Of a stretch of DNA of 64,000 bases, positions 36,430-45,839 are shown piece after piece. Under the pieces are notes generated by a model. The model saw only the letters and a program-made list of their open reading frames with translations, searched no databases and was not told the origin of the DNA. The DNA comes from Candidatus Dechloromonas phosphorivorans (GTDB lineage Bacteria > Pseudomonadota > Gammaproteobacteria > Burkholderiales > Rhodocyclaceae): NCBI GenBank assembly GCA_016714975.1, contig JADKBR010000023.1:9833-73832 (forward strand), in the 5' to 3' direction. Positions within the stretch are counted from its first letter, which is position 1, and the number at the start of each line of letters is the position of its first letter. The position numbers and the translations under genes are program-made.

Positions 36430-39400
36430 GACGACTGCCCCACGGCATCGGCCGCCGGCGTCTTCTCGTTGCCGAACACCGTCATGTAAAGCGTCGGCAG
36501 GAAGACCAGCGTCAGCAGCGTCGCCACCAGCAGCCCGCCCATGATGGCGAAGGCCATCGGGCCCCAGAACACGGTGGGTGCGATCGGGAGCAGGCCGAGC
36601 ACGGTGGACATCGCGGCCAGCATCATCGGCCGAAACCGATTGGTGGCGCAGGTCAGCACGGCATCGCGCACAGCGAGGCCGCTGGCGCGCTCCTCCTCGA
36701 TCGAGACGATCAGGATCACCGCGTTCTTGGCGATCATGCCGATCAGCGCCAGGATGCCGAGGATGGCGACGAAGCCCAGCGGCCGGTTGAACACCAGCAG
36801 CGTCAGCACCACGCCGATCAGACCCAGCGGCAGGATCGCCATCACCATCGCCAGGCGGCGGAAGCTGACCAGCATGACCATCATCGCCAGCAGCATCAGC
36901 ACGATCATCAGCGGCACCACCGCGAACACCGAGGCCTGCGAGATCTGGCTCTCCTCGAACAGGCCCCCGGTCTCGACCTTGTAGGGCTTGGGCAGCCTGG
37001 CGCCGAACTCGGCGATCTTCGGCGCCAGCGCGGACACCACGTCGTCGGGCAGAACGCCAGGGTTGACGTCGGCGCGTACCGTCAGCGTCGGCACCCGGTC
37101 GCGGCGCCATACCAGAGGGAACTCCTGCTCCTCGACGAAGCTCGCGAACTGCTGGAGCGGCACCATGCGCCCGCTCGGCGTGGGCACCTGCAGCGACGCC
37201 AGCGTCTGGAACGAGGCGCGTTCACCATCGGCGGCGCGTACCACGGCGTTGACCAGATAGATGTCGTCGCGCACCTGCGTCACCGGTGTGCCGGAGATGG
37301 CGGCGTTGAGCACACCGGCGATCGCGGCCGAACTGACGCCGAGCTGCCGGGCCTGGTCCTGGTTGATCTTGACGCGCAACTGCCGCGCCGGCTCCATCCA
37401 GTCGAAGTGCACGTGCCGCGTGCGCGCGTCGGTGCCGACCACGTTGGCCAGTTCCAGCGAAAGACGCCGCACTTCGTCCTTGTCCGGGCCCGACACGCGG
37501 TACTGCAGAGGCCAGCCCACCGGCGGCCCCAGCTCGAGCGGCGACACACGCGAGACGACGCCGGGGAACTGCTCGGCGAGCACCTTCTCGAGCTTGACCC
37601 GCAGCCGCTCGCGCGCCTCGAGGTCCTTGGTCACGACGACGAACTGGCCGAAGAAGGGGTTGGCCAACTGCACGTCCAGCGTCAGGATGAAGCGGATCGC
37701 GCCGCGACCGACGTAGCTGCTGAAGTGGTCGACGTCCGGGTCGGTCTTCAGGATCGCCTCCAACCGCTTGACCTCCTGCTCAGTCGCAAAGATCGACGCG
37801 TTCTGGCGCAGGGTCAGGTTCACCGTCAGCTCGGGCCTGTCGCTGGACGGGAAGAACTGTCGCGACACGTGGCTCGACAGGTAGAGCGCGGCGACGAAGG
37901 CCGCGAGCGTGAGGCCGATGGTCAGCCACTTCATGCGGATCGCCCCTTGCAGGAAGGTGCTATAGCCCGCTACCAGCTTGCCCGGCTTGGGTTCGGCCTC
38001 CTGCTTCTTCGGTGGTTTGAGCAGCGCCTTGCCGATCAGCGGCCCGAAGACCACCGCCACCAGCCACGAGACGATCAGTGAGATGGCCACCACCGAGAAG
38101 ATCGAGAAGGTGTACTCGCCGGCCCCGCTCTTGGCGAAGCCGATCGGCACGAAGGCGGCGATCGTCACCAGTGTGCCGATCAGCATCGGCGCCGCCAGCG
38201 TGCGGTAGGCAAAGGTCGCGGCCTGGTCCGGGGTGTCGCCGGCACCCAGCCGGCGCAGCATCGCGTCCACCGTGGTCATCGCGTCGTCGACCAGCATCCC
38301 CAGCGCGATGATCAGCGCGCCCAGCGAGATGCGGTGCAGGTCGATGTTGGCCACGTCCATGACCGCGAACACGATCGCCATCGTCAGCGGAATGGCCAGC
38401 GCCACCACCGCGCCGGGCCGTACGCCCAGGCTGACGAAGCTGCACGCCAGAATGATGACGATGGCCTGCCACAAGTTGGTCATGAAGTCGTTGATCGCCA
38501 GATCGACCGTCACCGCCTGGTCGGCCACCAGCACCGGCTCGATGCCGACCGGCAGGTTGGCCTTGATCTCGGCCATCTCCTTGCGCACGTTCTCGCCGAG
38601 CGCCAGGATGTCGCCGGCGTCGCGCATGGCGATCGCCAGGCCGATGGCCGGCTTGCCGTTGACGCGGAACATCGGCTGCGGCGGGTCGGTGAAGCCGCGC
38701 CGCACGGTGGCGATGTCGCCGAGGCGGAATATCCGTTCGCCGGCGACGATGTTCACCGCCTCGATGTCGCGCTCGGAGTCGAAGGCGCCGGACACGCGCA
38801 GGAACACCCGCTCCTGCTCGCCCTGGATCGTGCCGGCCGGGCGCACCAGGTTCTGCGCCTGCAACGTGGCGACGATCTGGTTCAGGTTCAGGCGCAGGCC
38901 GGCCAGTCGCTCGGTGGAGAACTCGATGAAGATCTGCTCGTCCTGCGCGCCCATGACCTCGATCTTCGAGATGTCGGGCACCTGCAGCAGGCGCGAGCGC
39001 GCCGCCTCCACGTAGTCGCGCAGTTCGCGGAAGCTGAAGCCGTCGGCGGTGAACCCATAGATGATGCCGAAGGTGTCGCCGAAGCTGTCGTTGAGGAAGG
39101 GCCCGAGCACGCCCTGCGGCAGCGTGTGGCGCATGTCGCCGATGTTCTTGCGCACCTGGTACCAGATGTCGGGAATCTTGTGCGGCGGCGTTGACTGCTT
39201 CAGGTCGACGAAGATCGTCGTCTGCCCGGCGATGGTGTAGCTGCGCAAGCGGTCGAGGTAGTCGGTCTCCTGCAGCGTGCGCTCGAGCCGCTCGGTAACC
39301 TGCTTGATCGTCTCGTCCACCATCGCACCGGGCCAGCCGGCCGCGACGACCATCGTGCGCGTGGTGATCGCCGGGTCCTCGCCGCGCCCCAGCTTGAAGA

Positions 39401-39494
39401 AGGACATGACGCCGGCCACCACGGCCAGGATCATCAGCAAGACAACCAGCGAGCGCTTCTTGAGCGCCCATTCCGACAGGTTCGGTCCGATCAC
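36426..39494 (-). CDS. RND efflux pump inner-membrane permease
   Basis: A 1022-residue AcrB-like transporter driven by the proton gradient. Twelve membrane helices in two halves surround two large periplasmic loops. The proton-relay aspartates are in GMLVDDAMTTVDAM in the fourth helix and the partner lysine is in GMIAKNAVILIVSIEEE in the tenth. The N-terminus starts with GTG (VIGPNLSEWALKKRS) overlapping the adaptor stop as GTGA. It resembles the MexK/TriC branch of HAE-type pumps more than AcrB, judged by motif spacing only. Substrate unknown. It overlaps a micro-ORF that leads into mrpE. Confidence 0.94.
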   Translation of the reverse strand: MIGPNLSEWALKKRSLVVLLMILAVVAGVMSFFKLGRGEDPAITTRTMVVAAGWPGAMVDETIKQVTERLERTLQETDYLDRLRSYTIAGQTTIFVDLKQSTPPHKIPDIWYQVRKNIGDMRHTLPQGVLGPFLNDSFGDTFGIIYGFTADGFSFRELRDYVEAARSRLLQVPDISKIEVMGAQDEQIFIEFSTERLAGLRLNLNQIVATLQAQNLVRPAGTIQGEQERVFLRVSGAFDSERDIEAVNIVAGERIFRLGDIATVRRGFTDPPQPMFRVNGKPAIGLAIAMRDAGDILALGENVRKEMAEIKANLPVGIEPVLVADQAVTVDLAINDFMTNLWQAIVIILACSFVSLGVRPGAVVALAIPLTMAIVFAVMDVANIDLHRISLGALIIALGMLVDDAMTTVDAMLRRLGAGDTPDQAATFAYRTLAAPMLIGTLVTIAAFVPIGFAKSGAGEYTFSIFSVVAISLIVSWLVAVVFGPLIGKALLKPPKKQEAEPKPGKLVAGYSTFLQGAIRMKWLTIGLTLAAFVAALYLSSHVSRQFFPSSDRPELTVNLTLRQNASIFATEQEVKRLEAILKTDPDVDHFSSYVGRGAIRFILTLDVQLANPFFGQFVVVTKDLEARERLRVKLEKVLAEQFPGVVSRVSPLELGPPVGWPLQYRVSGPDKDEVRRLSLELANVVGTDARTRHVHFDWMEPARQLRVKINQDQARQLGVSSAAIAGVLNAAISGTPVTQVRDDIYLVNAVVRAADGERASFQTLASLQVPTPSGRMVPLQQFASFVEEQEFPLVWRRDRVPTLTVRADVNPGVLPDDVVSALAPKIAEFGARLPKPYKVETGGLFEESQISQASVFAVVPLMIVLMLLAMMVMLVSFRRLAMVMAILPLGLIGVVLTLLVFNRPLGFVAILGILALIGMIAKNAVILIVSIEEERASGLAVRDAVLTCATNRFRPMMLAAMSTVLGLLPIAPTVFWGPMAFAIMGGLLVATLLTLVFLPTLYMTVFGNEKTPAADAVGQSS

Positions 39495-40603
39495 GAGCGG
39501 GCCTCCGGTACGCGCACCTTCTGTCCGGGGCGCAGCGCCTGCACGCCGGCGATGACGACGACGTCGCCCGGGTTCAGCCCCGCGGCCACCTGCACGGTGT
39601 TGGCGTCGCCCCCGCCCAGCTGGACGTTGCGCAACGATACGGTGCTCGAAGCCTGGTCGACCACCCATACCGCGGTCTTGCCGTCGGCGCGTACCAGCGC
39701 CGAGGCCGGCACCTCGATGGCCAGCGCCTCGGGCAGTTGCATCTTGGCGGTAACGGTGCTGCCCAGGCGCATGGCCGGCGGCGGGTCGATCAAGCGTACG
39801 CGCACGGCGAAGGTGCCGGTCACCGGATCCGCGCGCGGCGCGACTTCCCGTACCCGGCCGGCAACCGTCACCCGCGGGTCGTCGGTCAGCGCCACCGTGA
39901 TCTCCGGATTCTTCGGGGCAATGTCCTTGACGCGGCCCGGCACGTCGAAAACCGCGTCGCGCGCGCCCTCGCGCGCCACCTGCACGATCATGCGTCCGAC
40001 CGAAACGACTTCGCCGGGCTCTGCTCCGCGCGCCGTCACGACGCCGGCCACGTCGGACAGGAGCCGCGTGTAGCTCAGACGATTCTGCGCCAGGGTGAGC
40101 TGCGACTGCACCGACTCGACCTGCGACTCGGCGGTCTGGAGCAGCGCCACCGCCTGGTCGAAGGAAGCGCGGGGAACCGCGTCCTGGGCGACCAGGTCGC
40201 GCATGCGCGCGTGGTTGGCGCGCGCCTCAACCAACTGGGCCCGCGCTGCGCTCAGTTGCGCACGCGCCGATTGCAGGCTGCTTTCCTCGTTCTGCGGGTC
40301 GAGCCGGGCGACCAATTGGCCGGGCTTTACGCTGTCGCCGATGTCCACCGTGCGCTCGATCAGCCGCCCGTCGATGCGGAACGACTGGTTGATTTCGGTT
40401 TGCGCCTGCACCGTTCCGGTCAGGGACACAGTGCCACTGGCGGAACGGTTTTCGACGGTGGTCACGCGCACCGGGCGTATCTCCGGCACCAACGCTTCGT
40501 CAGCGCGCTGGCAGGCCGCCAGCAGAACCAACGTGCTGAGCGTAAGCAAGGCGTTCGTTCCGGACAGAAAAGCAGTTCGCTTGGTGGCAACGTTCACGGA
40601 CAC
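39491..40603 (-). CDS. RND efflux periplasmic adaptor (membrane fusion protein), lipoprotein
   Basis: A 370-residue MFP. The signal sequence ends in a lipobox LAAC (VLLAACQRADEAL, Cys about 30), so it is probably lipid-anchored to the inner membrane. The barrel-sandwich hybrid (GTVQAQTEINQSFRIDGRLIERTVDIGDSVKPGQLVARLD), a coiled hairpin (about residues 100-165, SARAQLSAARAQLVEARANHAR) and a beta-barrel follow. GTG 40603 is preferred because AAGGAG lies 7 nt upstream. The open frame extends back into the DUF2252 pseudogene, which is unrelated. Confidence 0.92.
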   Translation of the reverse strand: MSVNVATKRTAFLSGTNALLTLSTLVLLAACQRADEALVPEIRPVRVTTVENRSASGTVSLTGTVQAQTEINQSFRIDGRLIERTVDIGDSVKPGQLVARLDPQNEESSLQSARAQLSAARAQLVEARANHARMRDLVAQDAVPRASFDQAVALLQTAESQVESVQSQLTLAQNRLSYTRLLSDVAGVVTARGAEPGEVVSVGRMIVQVAREGARDAVFDVPGRVKDIAPKNPEITVALTDDPRVTVAGRVREVAPRADPVTGTFAVRVRLIDPPPAMRLGSTVTAKMQLPEALAIEVPASALVRADGKTAVWVVDQASSTVSLRNVQLGGGDANTVQVAAGLNPGDVVVIAGVQALRPGQKVRVPEARS

Positions 40604-40694
40604 GGCGCGGCTCCTTGTTGAAGTTTCGGTGAATCGGCAGGCAAGACTGCGGCACGCAATTCTAAATGATGTCCTACCAACAGGGTGCACTCGC

Positions 40695-41910
40695 GACCGT
40701 GCCAGCGTCTCGCCGCAGGCGGCAGCGAACTCGACCAGGCAGGGGGCGAGCAATTTGATATCGAGGAGGATCTTCATGTTACGGAACTGCCGCACGTGGT
40801 AGTCCCTACCCTGGAACGAGCCCCAGCCGACGAACATGCCGGTCGCGGTTTGCAGCACCCGCTTGGTGGCGATCACCCGTGCCCCCATGATTGTCGTGGC
40901 GGCTGGGGCCGAGGCAAGGCTCATATACCGACGGAGCGGCCTGCTTGACCTGCAGGAACAGCGGGTCGCTGCCGCTGCGGCCCTCGAGGAGGACCAGATA
41001 TACGCGCATGCCGACGCTGGCCACCCCGACCACCTGGCGGACCACGTCAACCGGCGTGAAGCGGTCGAACAGGAAGCGCCTGTCCTCCTGCAAGGGCATC
41101 CGGTAGCCGGTGAGGAACTGGTCGGTCAGCGCGTCCTGCTCGTCGTCGATGGCAACGCGGGAGGGTCGGTCCTCGTCGATCCGTGGCCGGCTGTCGACCA
41201 TCGAGGTGAGCTTGGCGAACGCGCCGAGATGAGTACGGCTTCTGGACTCCTTCTCGATGTGCACCGAGATCCGCCCTTGGTCGGCCGGTGTGAAGTAGCT
41301 GATCAGGCTGTCGACATGCGTGCCGTCGTACCAGAAGCTAAGCTCGCTCATCTTCGCGTAGCGGGCCGTGCAGTCCCGGTAAGCCTCCACCGCCGTGACC
41401 ACCGCCTCTCCGCCGTCGCTGCCTTGAGGCCGTCCTCCCGAGCCGCCACCACCAGCCTGGCGGCGAGTCGCTGCACATCCCACTCGAAAGGCCCGGGCAG
41501 CGTCTCGTCAAAGTCGCTAAGGTCAAACATGAGGTTCTGCTCGGGCGTCGCCCACAGGCCAAAGCTTAGGACGTAGGCGTCGCCGCAGAGTTGCACCAGG
41601 AGCCCGCTGTGGGGCCGGGACGCGAGATCGTCAGCCATCACCGCGGCTGCTCCGCGGTAGTAGTTCCACGGCGAGGCCATCATGCGGCCATGTCGGATGG
41701 GGAGCAACTCGGGAACCTGGATCGCGTTCTGGGCGACGATCGAGTCGAGGGCGTCGTGTCGCGCGCTGTCTCGTCCCAGCACGCTAACGCGCTGAGCGGA
41801 GCCCACTTGCGTGCCGCCTTCCGGGCCGCGGTTCGCTCCTCGACGGTCTCCCGGAGGTCGTGCACCGGCGCCGGTGCCGGCGAAGCCGCGCTGGGGTCGG
41901 TCTCAGTCAT
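40695..41910 (-). pseudogene. Decayed DUF2252 gene (multiple frameshifts, 3' end lost)
   Basis: Pieces of a DUF2252 protein occur in successive frames: MTETDPSAASPAP to about 41770; then HDALDSIVAQN, LLPIRHGRMMASPW, FDLSDFDETLPGPFEWD to about 41400; then AYRDCTARYAKMSEL, GAFAKLTSMVDSRPRIDED, DVVRQVVGVASVGMRVYLVLLEG to about 40890; then RVLQTATGMFVGWGSFQGRDYHVRQFRNMKI and VEFAAACGETLARSR. Three shifts are needed, and the about 50 C-terminal residues present in the intact copy (46561-47955) are missing. The residue identity to that copy is roughly 70% by eye. It is dead as a full-length gene. Confidence 0.88.
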
Positions 41911-42180
41911 CTGGGCAGTCCTCGAAGCGCCTCTGGCGTCCAGCCAGAAGGGTTGCAGGGAAACATGAAACCCATCACCAGCCAGCGACTGAAGCGGATC
42001 CAACGAATTGTCGTCGTGAATATCCGGCATGTGCTGCCCCCGGGGCGACTGCTTGTCAAGCTGGCGAATGCCGGGTGAATCATTCCGCGTTGACGGGTCT
42101 AAAGGTGTCTGTTAGCTTTCGCGTTGTTTCTTCAGTCGGCATGGCCGCTATTGCCGGATCCACTTTCAAGAGGGTTTGTC

Positions 42181-43041
42181 ATGAAAAGATTTCTCATCGG
42201 GGCGCTCGTTGCGGGCAGTTTGTTCGTAACCGGCGCCATCGCCGAATCCGTGCCCAACACGCTCGGCAAGATCAAGGCGGCGAAGGTCATCAATGTCGCC
42301 TATGCCGCCGACTCATTGCCGTTTTCGTTCGTTGGCCCGGACAAGGCGCCTGCCGGCTACTCGATCGACCTCTGCAAACGGGTGATCGCGCGCATCGGCC
42401 AGGTAGTCGGCAATGCCGATCTCAAGGTTCAATGGATCGCCGGCTCCACCGCCGAGCGGCTGCAAATGGTGCGTTCCGGCAAGGCCGATCTGGATTGTGC
42501 CAATACCACGCAAACGCTGGGTCGGCTGGCCAATGTCGATTTTTCCAGCCTGATCTTCATCGACGCCGGCGGCGTCATGATCAGGGCCGACTCGTCGTTC
42601 AACAGCATGGCTGATCTGGCTGGCAAGAAGATCGCGGTATTGAAGGACACGACGACCGAGGCGCGCCTCAATGCCATCGTCCAGAAGCACTTGGTGAATA
42701 CCCGCGTCGTCAAGGTCGGCGATGCCAACGAAGCGCTGGCGATGCTTGAATCCGGTGGCGTGGACGCCTACGCCGGCGACAAGATCAAACTCGTAGGCCT
42801 TGCGGCCCAGGCCAAGGATCCCGCCAAATTCGTATTGTTGGCCGAGGAAATTTCGTTCGAGCCCTATGCGATGGCGTTGCCGCGGGGCGATGCCGCGCTG
42901 CGACTGGAAGTCAATCGTGCCCTGACCCAAGTGTATCTCAGCGACGATATCGAGACCATTTTCGGGCGCTGGCTCGGCGTGCTCGGCCGCCCGACGGGCC
43001 TGTTGTCGGCAATGTACCTGCTGTATTCGATTCCCGAATGA
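42181..43041 (+). CDS. Periplasmic amino-acid-type ABC transporter solute-binding protein (family 3)
   Basis: A 286-residue exported protein: signal peptide (MKRFLIGALVAGSLFVTGAIA), then VAYAADSLPFSFVGPDKAPAGYSIDLCKRV, the strongly conserved SBP_bac_3 start (G-Y-S-I-D-L-C), RSGKADLDCANTTQTLGR and DLAGKKIAVLKDTTTE. It should bind a polar amino acid or related small molecule. No permease or ATPase gene is adjacent, so it either serves a distant transporter or has a sensing role. The upstream 270 bp show no gene. Confidence 0.9.
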   Translation: MKRFLIGALVAGSLFVTGAIAESVPNTLGKIKAAKVINVAYAADSLPFSFVGPDKAPAGYSIDLCKRVIARIGQVVGNADLKVQWIAGSTAERLQMVRSGKADLDCANTTQTLGRLANVDFSSLIFIDAGGVMIRADSSFNSMADLAGKKIAVLKDTTTEARLNAIVQKHLVNTRVVKVGDANEALAMLESGGVDAYAGDKIKLVGLAAQAKDPAKFVLLAEEISFEPYAMALPRGDAALRLEVNRALTQVYLSDDIETIFGRWLGVLGRPTGLLSAMYLLYSIPE

Positions 43042-43074
43042 TTGCGTATCACCATGTCGAATGAGGATCAAGGA

Positions 43075-43515
43075 ATGAAATTCAACCTGTTCGGGCGCGC
43101 CCTTGCGCTCTGCGTCATTCTCGCCGTGCCGGTGCTGTCGGGATGTGAAACCCAGCCCGCCTTCCAGGTTTCACAGCCCTCCTCCCGCGTCGGAACGGTC
43201 GAATCCATCCGTTCGCAGACGGTACAGAATCCCAACACCGCCGTCGGCACGATCGGCGGTGCGCTGGTCGGTGGCCTGCTCGGCAATCAGATCGGCGGCG
43301 GCTCCGGTCGGACCGCAGCGACCGTGATTGGCGCCGCCGGTGGAGCCTACGCAGGGAACCGGATGACCAGCGGAAGTTCCCTGGTGTGGATCATCGGTAT
43401 CCGTTACGACGATGGTTCGCTGGCGACCGTCCAGCAGTCATCATCCCCGGGGTTGCGCATCGGCGACCGCGTGCGCGTCGGCAACAACGGAATAGAACTG
43501 CTGTCGCGCGGGTAG
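43075..43515 (+). CDS. Glycine-zipper outer-membrane lipoprotein, SlyB/PcP-like
   Basis: A 146-residue lipoprotein with lipobox LSGC (about residue 22) and a glycine zipper GTIGGALVGGLLGNQIGGG followed by IGAAGGAYAGN (residues about 60-95). A C-terminal part resembling the SlyB beta-domain follows (YDDGSLATVQQ, GLRIGDRVRV). Such proteins sit in the outer membrane and affect envelope integrity. The start ATG 43075 has GAGG 8 nt ahead. It is 33 bp after the binding-protein gene. Confidence 0.88.
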   Translation: MKFNLFGRALALCVILAVPVLSGCETQPAFQVSQPSSRVGTVESIRSQTVQNPNTAVGTIGGALVGGLLGNQIGGGSGRTAATVIGAAGGAYAGNRMTSGSSLVWIIGIRYDDGSLATVQQSSSPGLRIGDRVRVGNNGIELLSRG

Positions 43516-43574
43516 TTGATGACCTTGCGCGCCACCGGACGCCGGGCATCGCCGAACAAGGAGTCAACGTGGAT

Positions 43575-44666
43575 ATGATCAAGACATGCATCGCGGTGTT
43601 CGCACTCCTGGCATCCGCGTTACCCGCAAGCGCAGAGGACCCGCAACTGCTATGTTTCGGCAACGAGCCGTCGTGGGGTCTCGAGTTCTCTGGACGAAGT
43701 TCCGCGCGGCTGATCCTTCCGGACCAGCGCCCCATGTACTACCGGGGCAGCGAGACGCGTCTCGACGCCCTGAGGGAACGGGCCTGGCGCGGAAAGGTCG
43801 CGGGCGGCAGGGGCGGCAACCTCGTGGCCTTCCTGCGCGAAGCGGCCTGCAGCGACACCATGTCCGACGTCCAGCATCCCGTCACAGCGCGTGTTTCGCT
43901 GCCTGACGGACGCTTCCTCGCCGGGTGTTGCCGCATTCCGGCCGCGCGCAATGCCATGCCGGCCCCGGCGGCAACCATCGAGGGATCGACCTGGAAGCTT
44001 GTCGGCCTGCCGGGTCATGATTCCAGCGCGCTCGGCGGTGCAAAGCGTCCCGTGACGGCGCGTTTCGAGGCGGGGCGCATCAGTGGTTTCTCCGGGTGCA
44101 ACCGTTTCATGGGCGGTTACACGGTTGACCGCGACAAGCTGGTCATCGGGACGCTGGCCGGCACGATGATGGCCTGTCCGGAGCCTGAAATGGTCCTCGA
44201 GAGTGCTTTCCAGCGCGCGTTGGCCGGCACTTTCCGTTTTGCGATCATCGACGATCGCCTGACCTTGACGCCCGCGTCCGGCGCGCCGCTGGTATTCCAG
44301 ATGGCGCCAGCACCCAAGCTCGAGGGCGTCACCTGGGAAGTCACCGGCTTCAACAATGGCCGGCAGGCGGTGGTGGGCACGTTGTCCGGCACCAAGCTGA
44401 CCCTATCGTTTCAGGATGGCATTGTACAGGGCCACAGCGGGTGCAACACCTTCCGCGCCACATTCAAGCGCGATGGGGATCGTCTGGTCATCGGGCCGGC
44501 GGCCGCGACGCGCGTGGCATGTGCCGGCGATGGTGTCATGCAGCAGGAACGGGAATTCCTTGCGGCGCTGGAAACCGCGACTTTGTGGACCGTTCAGGAC
44601 GGCATGCTGGACATGCACCGGGCGGATGGCGAGCGGGTGATGACAGCGAATCCAGTCGCCAGATAG
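43575..44666 (+). CDS. Exported protein with two META (HslJ-like) domains
   Basis: About 363 residues with a signal peptide (MIKTCIAVFALLASALPASA). An N-terminal about 110-residue domain (LLCFGNEPSWGLEFSG, FLREAACSDTMSD, GCC) is of the COG3650 type. Two META repeats follow, each with EGxTWxxxG and a SGCNxF motif (FSGCNRFMGGY about residue 175 and HSGCNTFRATF about 295). META domains occur in heat-shock protein HslJ and in envelope stress proteins. GTG 43569 is an alternative start behind AAGGAG. Function unknown. Confidence 0.85.
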   Translation: MIKTCIAVFALLASALPASAEDPQLLCFGNEPSWGLEFSGRSSARLILPDQRPMYYRGSETRLDALRERAWRGKVAGGRGGNLVAFLREAACSDTMSDVQHPVTARVSLPDGRFLAGCCRIPAARNAMPAPAATIEGSTWKLVGLPGHDSSALGGAKRPVTARFEAGRISGFSGCNRFMGGYTVDRDKLVIGTLAGTMMACPEPEMVLESAFQRALAGTFRFAIIDDRLTLTPASGAPLVFQMAPAPKLEGVTWEVTGFNNGRQAVVGTLSGTKLTLSFQDGIVQGHSGCNTFRATFKRDGDRLVIGPAAATRVACAGDGVMQQEREFLAALETATLWTVQDGMLDMHRADGERVMTANPVAR

Positions 44667-44718
44667 CCATGCCGGAGCCGATTCAGACCATCTGTTGTCG
44701 TCGAAAGTGTCAGTGCCC

Positions 44719-45495
44719 ATGAACACCCGCACGCGTTGGATCGTTGCGTTAACCCTGCTGGCCATCGCCGCGGCGTTTCTGCTGCCCGCCATGCGGCAAC
44801 CCGTTGAATACCATGATTTCGCCGACCACCGGCACGCGTTCGGGATCGACAACTTTCTCGATGTCGTCTCCTCGAACTTCGCTTTCCTGATCGCGGGGGT
44901 CATGGGCCTGCTGATCGTCATCGGCGGCCGCGCGCGGTTCGAGTTCGCCAGCGAGCGCTGGCCATTCGTGGTCTTCTTTCTTGGGGTGCTGCTGACCGCG
45001 CTCGGATCGGGCTATTATCACCTCGCGCCGGACAACGAGACCCTGTTCTGGGACCGTCTGCCGATGACCATCGCCTTCATGGGGCTGGTTTCAAGCCAGA
45101 TCGTCGATCGGATCAATGTGCGGGCGGGACTCATGTTGCTGCTGCCGATGCTGTTGCTCGGCGTGGCGTCGGTCGTCTATTGGCGGACGACGGAACGCAT
45201 GGGGGCGGGCAATGTCCTGCCCTACGGGATTCTGCAAGGATACTCCGTGATTGTCCTGCTCCTGCTGGCCAGACTGAATCCATCGCGCTACACCCGTGGC
45301 GGCGACATCTACTGGGTTTTTGGCTGGTACGTACTCGCCAAACTCCTAGAGACCTTCGATCACGAGGTGCTGGCGATCAGTCAATTCGTCAGCGGCCATA
45401 CGCTCAAGCACCTTGCGGCCGCTGCTGCAGCATTCGTCGTCTGTTACATGCTGGTTAACAGAAACCTCAAAGAGGTTTCCGTATCGGCGCGGTGA
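44719..45495 (+). CDS. Ceramidase-like (alkaline phytoceramidase/CREST family) integral membrane protein
   Basis: A 258-residue protein with seven membrane helices. Candidate metal ligands follow the CREST pattern: SGYYHLAPDNETLFWDRLPM (His and Asp, about residues 97-115) and SGHTLKHLAAA near residue 235. The CREST superfamily comprises zinc-dependent lipid amide hydrolases, receptors and membrane proteins. Most bacterial members have no proven substrate, and sphingolipids are not expected in this lineage. The start ATG 44719 follows GTGTCAGTGCCC without a strong ribosome site. Confidence 0.8.
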   Translation: MNTRTRWIVALTLLAIAAAFLLPAMRQPVEYHDFADHRHAFGIDNFLDVVSSNFAFLIAGVMGLLIVIGGRARFEFASERWPFVVFFLGVLLTALGSGYYHLAPDNETLFWDRLPMTIAFMGLVSSQIVDRINVRAGLMLLLPMLLLGVASVVYWRTTERMGAGNVLPYGILQGYSVIVLLLLARLNPSRYTRGGDIYWVFGWYVLAKLLETFDHEVLAISQFVSGHTLKHLAAAAAAFVVCYMLVNRNLKEVSVSAR

Positions 45496-45559
45496 GTGAC
45501 CAGCGCCGGAAACCCAACCGATTGCTGATGGAAACAGGGAGCACCCGGAAAGGAAGCAT

Positions 45560-45784
45560 ATGCGTTACGTCTATATTTCGTTGATCGTCGTGGTAACGGC
45601 GGTCGTGTTGCTGTTCAAGATCCAGAACTTCGACGCGGTCACGGTCTCCCTATTTGGCGCGGGCATTACGATGCCCACGTCCTTGCTGATCATTGTCGTC
45701 TACACTCTCGGAATGGTCACTGGGAGTGCATTGCTCGGTTTGCTGCGCGGCTGGGTCAAGGGCGCAATGCGTCAAGGCGGATGA
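45560..45784 (+). CDS. LapA-domain (DUF1049) small membrane protein
   Basis: A 74-residue protein with two membrane helices: MRYVYISLIVVVTAVVLLF, then KIQNFDAVTVSLFGAGITMP (the conserved QN...V...F...), then LLIIVVYTLGMVTGSALLGLLRGW. LapA proteins assist lipopolysaccharide assembly together with LapB in enterobacteria; here LapB is not adjacent. GGAAAGGAAGCAT gives a good ribosome site. Confidence 0.85.
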   Translation: MRYVYISLIVVVTAVVLLFKIQNFDAVTVSLFGAGITMPTSLLIIVVYTLGMVTGSALLGLLRGWVKGAMRQGG

Positions 45785-45839
45785 CACAGAGCCGTCATGG
45801 TCAATTTTTTATTGTTCTGATTGAAAGGTGGTATCTGTA

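Noticed and set aside
37960..39471. 503-codon alternative frame inside the RND permease
   Set aside because: Full of Arg/Gly/Ala and His runs typical for the wrong frame; the true frame has clear AcrB motifs.
41911..42180. Possible small genes between the DUF2252 pseudogene and the binding-protein gene
   Set aside because: Short frames without ribosome sites or similarity; treated as promoter region.
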